DNA of 35,090 bases, from NCBI GenBank assembly GCA_027943245.1, contig JANDJZ010000089.1, positions 1 through 35,090 of the forward strand, read 5' to 3'. Each line of letters starts with the position of its first letter. The stretch's first letter is position 1. Source of the stretch: Acanthamoeba sp. SK_2022b (lineage: Eukaryota > Discosea > Longamoebia > Acanthamoebidae). Below the pieces are notes generated by a model, which saw only the letters and a program-made list of their open reading frames with translations, was not told the origin of the DNA and ran no database searches. Made by a program: the position numbers and the translations under genes. Of this stretch, positions 31,601-35,090 are shown piece after piece.

Positions 31601-32878
31601 TGATGCGCGCACCATGGTGAGCAGTCAAACTTTTTTTTTAAAAAAAAAAAAAAAAGAGGAAAAAACCGAAAGAAATAAAAGTCAAAGTAAATTATAAATA
31701 TAAACATGAATTACCCTTCTTTTTCTCCTTGGCCGGCTGGATGAAGAGTTGGTCCAGCAGCTTGGCGCATTCCTCGCCGAAGCTCTTGGTGTCCTTCACG
31801 GCCAGGAACTTGAGCAGCAGGTGGTAGATCGACTCCAGCGCCAGCGCCTTCAACTTGGGCTCCTGCGCATAGGTGTGAGAGAGAGAAAGAGAGAGAGAGA
31901 TGCCGATCACGAACGGTGGGAGAGGAGAGCGAGAGTGTGTCGTGTTGGGCATTCGCGTGCACACCTTGAGCGACTTGAAGAGCATGTCCAGCATTTCGTA
32001 GTACTTGGCCTCGAAAAACTTGACGTGGGCGGCGCAGAGGAGGCCCGTCAGGAGCGGATAGAACACCTGCGCACGAGGTCGTCGGGTGTGAGATCACGAT
32101 GACACGCGCACGCGCACACGCTTGTGAATGAAGAGGCGGATACTCGGGGAACGTACGTGTTCGCGACCCTTGATCTTCTTCTTGCCGTACTGGGTCATGA
32201 TTCGGTCGTAGAAATCGGAGACGATGGCGTAGAAGTCGGCCAACACATCCTTTTGCGATTCTATTTTGTGGCAAGAACCGATGAGTATTTATCAAAAAAA
32301 AAAAAAAAAAAAAACGGTTATGTTTTGGATCAATTTTATGGTATTTATTCATATTAACATTAAAAAAAGTAAATAAATATTGCTCATACATTTATTGAAA
32401 TGCAACTGAAATGGTGCGAGGATACCTTCAGTCTTGGACTCGACGATGGGGATGAGGATGCTGCCCTGCAAATGTGCACAACATTTCTCGAGCGTCAGCT
32501 GACAGGAGGGGGGAAGGACGCAGGGCTGCAGAGCAGAGAAAACAACGTACCAGAAGTTCGGCGAAGGCGGCCTGGAGCTCCTCCTTGAGCTTCTTGGCCT
32601 TGGGGTCAAAGTACTCCTCACGCACCCGCTTGATGAAGGCCGCGGACTCGATTATCTTGGCGTTGGTCGAGATCTACAAAGAACACGAGCACAAGTAGAA
32701 AACTATTACTATTATTCTTTTTATAAAAAGAAATCATTAATATATAGATATTAAAGAAAGAGCGAAGACGTACGTCCATCTTGACGTTGCGGAGGGCGTA
32801 GATGACCGAGAGCGAGGTGGAAAGGTCCTTGGCGCTGCTGGTGGCCTCCAGCACATCAAAGAGCTTCTTCATGATCTC
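28460..32878 (-). pseudogene. FRY: Inverted second copy of FRY, exons 5-23 only
   Basis: This arm repeats exons 5 to 22 of the plus-strand gene in the opposite direction, with the same splice sites and open frames. For example it carries ISTNAKIIESAAFIKRVREE near 32670, LTGLLCAAHVKFFEAKYYE near 32040 and ALSFVKSDFVPTLLDKL near 28780. It then continues one exon further (28542-28460: CAG acceptor, LLRFTTENLQSPAMNANLL, then NSYLDWMK, GTACAC donor), in the phase that exon 22 requires. Exons 1-4 are missing: homology ends at 32944, next to a CA repeat. As laid out here it has no promoter or start, so it cannot be expressed as FRY. It may be an allele joined wrongly during assembly. Confidence 0.85.
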
Positions 32879-32942
32879 TCCGAACCGGCTGCGATTCCAA
32901 TCATCAACAAAGCGTCAGCCTCTAGCAACAGAGCACACGACA

Positions 32943-32944
<2 letters not shown>
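28605..32944 (-). repeat. Right arm of the 4.3-kb inverted repeat
   Basis: This is the reverse complement of 24061-28380 with only scattered substitutions and small indels. Its outer end is 32944, directly before the (CA)n run. Confidence 0.95.

Positions 32945-33006
<62 letters not shown>
32945..33006. repeat. (CA)n microsatellite at the outer edge of the right arm
   Basis: About 60 bp of pure CA. On its far side the sequence no longer matches the left flank and becomes an unrelated polymerase gene. Confidence 0.95.
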
Positions 33007-33009
<3 letters not shown>

Positions 33010-33049
33010 ACACGATACGACACGACTCATGACGTTAGACAAAACAAGC

Positions 33050-34552
33050 AGCGGAGGGCGATGCTACGGATTTGCTCTACGCGGAAACGCCGGTCGGCAT
33101 CGGCTTTGCCCTGGAGGATAAGCTCTATTTCCTTCCGCTGCAGGAAAAGCAAGGCACACGTACGATCATTGGTCACCCTGTGCGCGAGGTCTCGTATTGG
33201 CATGCAGCTTCAATTCCATTGCGCTCACGTGCGTCGTCGGGCGCTGTGCTTACTCTAGGCGTTCCGATGTCCCACCGATGGCGCTTCCTAAGCGAGTTCC
33301 TGACGCTGCGTTCGATACCCAAAGTCGGCCATAACACGCAGCAGATCCTGCGCACCCTCTATGCGCTTCACCCGCCCCTTAGGGCTGAAGGTGCCCATTA
33401 CCCTTCCACCTCGGTGTTCGCTGGCGCAGGTCAACACTTACACCGTGCGTCGGGCGAAGTGAATTGTACAAACTTGGTGGACACCAGAATCGGCGGGTGG
33501 GTTTTACGACCCGCGAACAACCGGGCTGATCCATTCTCCTACGATGCCCTGCTCCAGCAGTATTTGGACATCTTCGACAAAGCAGCGGAAACGCCTCGAT
33601 CCATCTTCTGTCGCGACCTCAACCTGCTGTTGCCTCTTGCCGAGAAGATTCAAGGTCATTGTCTCCCTGCTCCGTACACGTGGTCGGTGGCGTGCATGGC
33701 TCACAATAAAGGTGTGATCTGGTGGGCACACTCCAGGTCTAATCACAGCACAAGGCATGACGGCTGTGTTCGAAGGCCAGGAGATGCACCTGCCGCCCGT
33801 TCTTGCCGGCATGGAGAACGCTGGCATCTCGGTCGACCTGGACAATCTGACCAAGAATCGAGCCGAGTTGCAGAAACGCATCGCCCTTCTTGAGCAGAGG
33901 TAGGCCGGAAACTCAACTCCTTTTTCTATGGCCGGCTGGCTCATACCACACTCGAAATGGCCAATCAGAGCTGAGGAGTGGGCTGGGAAGTTCTTGCTGT
34001 CGTCCCCGATGCAGGTGGCTGATGTGCTCTACAACAAACTGAAGCTCTCACCACCCACCACCTTTGCCCAGAGTTCTCACACTTCCCCTTCCCCAAAGAA
34101 GGTAGCCCCGCTCAGCTTCTGGCCGCCCAGGGCTTGGTGATTTCATACGCTTGCATCTAACCATCCGTACGGATTCTCCCGCAGCATCCGACAACGTCAG
34201 AAGAGGCTCTCTTGGCTCTCGTGGAACAACACGCGCTGCCCGGCATCATCCTCGAACATCGCCACTTGAGCAAGCTTCTGCGATCCTACATCGAACCGTT
34301 CGTAGTCCACGCTGCCAAGGGAAGCGGTGCGTGGTGGTCTCAGCCTCCTCTGGCGTCTGGCCAAGGCCGACGTCCATCATCTCACGAGTATGTGGCTGGC
34401 GGATCCTTGCAGAGGCGACCGTGGGCGGCACTCCTCGCATCTATGCCCGGTGGGAGCAGGTGACCGCGACTGGCAGGCTCGCTTCGCACGACCCCAACCT
34501 CCAAAACCTGCCACGTCCCGAATCACTGGAGTTCCTCCTTGATGGTACTGTT

Positions 34553-34617
<65 letters not shown>

Positions 34618-35090
34618 GTGACTGGCAAATGACGCCATCTTGACTTCGTCCGTATTGGACGATAATACGATAACCACAGGTGTGGACTATGTCATTCCCT
34701 TCAACCTGCGTAACAGCTTCGTGGCGCAACCTGGCATGGCTTTCGTTTCAGCCGACTACTCCCAGCTGGAGATGCGGTTGCTGGCCCACATCAGCAAGGA
34801 GACGTCCCTCCTCCAATTCTTCCACGACGGCCATGATTTCTTCAAACTCGTCGGCAGGTACACTTTAAAACCCGCTACTTTCAACTACGCCACTCGATGA
34901 CATGCGTACCACGGTCGCGTGCAAAGCCGCCTGTGGGGCAAGCCCAGCGCGCAGGTGGACGATAAGGAGAGGGAACGGGCCAAGCGTGTTTGCTACGGCG
35001 TTATGTACGGCGCAGGTGATGCTCCACCGCCAAGTGTCAGTGGATGTGAGGTGGCCCTGCGGCTAACAGAGTGTGGACTCTCGGTGTCTT
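33050..35090 (+). CDS. A-family DNA polymerase of theta/nu type (partial at both ends)
   Basis: Blocks occur in the order of POLQ/POLN-type polymerases. An exonuclease-like fold comes first: PVGIGFALEDKLYFLPLQ (about 33090), KVGHNTQQILRTLYAL (about 33320), DTRIGGWVLRP (about 33481). Then come FEGQEMHLPPVLAGMENAGI (about 33770), SSPMQVADVLYNKLKLSPP (about 34000), LPGIILEHRHLSKLLRSYIE (about 34240) and TATGRLASHDPNLQNLPRPE (about 34467). Motif A, ADYSQLEMRLLAH, lies near 34750 and holds a catalytic Asp. Motif B, ERAKRVCYGVMYGAG, lies near 34966-35015 and holds the O-helix Arg/Lys/Tyr. Motif C (HDE) is beyond the window. About eight short introns are needed, one containing a CA repeat. In POLQ a helicase lies upstream; here the palindrome edge interrupts, so whether one belongs to this gene cannot be seen. 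The family repairs double-strand breaks by end joining. Confidence 0.8.
34553..34614. repeat. (CA)n microsatellite in a polymerase intron
   Basis: About 60 bp of CA directly after the GTACTG donor that follows the NLQNLPR block exon. Confidence 0.95.

Overview
The window looks like nuclear DNA of a GC-rich, intron-dense protist. The short GT-AG introns, long CA/GT microsatellites in introns, a Furry-type scaffold gene, a theta-type polymerase and many decayed retroelements fit an Acanthamoeba-like amoebozoan. The species assignment is inference.

Layout. 1-533: 3' end of an unidentified acidic gene. 576-1133: an orphan CDC48-type N-domain, followed by a diverged copy of the last exon of a ZIP metal transporter. 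About 1.5-14.1 kb: an AT-richer block of decayed sequence. It holds a DUF7869-type element, Ty1/copia fragments in both orientations, a Ran GTPase pseudogene and many short broken ORFs, plus one intact GC-rich gene for a secreted protein (5412-6092). This block is flanked by a second, more damaged copy of the CDC48 N-domain (14134-14560), which abuts the complete ZupT-like ZIP gene (16037-14629, minus strand). The flanks are therefore a direct segmental duplication.

16.2-22.7 kb is host-like: a small tail-anchored-type ORF split by an in-frame TGA, a tRNA-Tyr locus, a six-exon winged-helix transcription factor, a Ser-rich protein with two DnaJ-like zinc modules, and a protein with VPS13/Vps62-type repeats. 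The last three genes and the tRNA are all on the minus strand. The tRNA-Tyr(GUA) is circularly permuted: its 3' part lies upstream of its 5' part, with only 8 nt between the mature ends. Rejoined, the parts give a fully canonical 73-nt cloverleaf. I regard this as the most important observation in the window.

22959-28542 holds a Furry (FRY/Tao3/Mor2) gene. I traced 22 exons in phase, about 1053 residues. A near-identical inverted copy of 4.3 kb follows (28605-32944), making a giant palindrome with a 224-bp spacer. Its changes of homology fall in or next to CA/GT microsatellites, and the spacer carries a 23rd Furry exon found only in the inverted copy. From about 33050 to the window end there is an A-family DNA polymerase of theta/nu type, cut at its 5' side by the palindrome edge and at its 3' side by the window.
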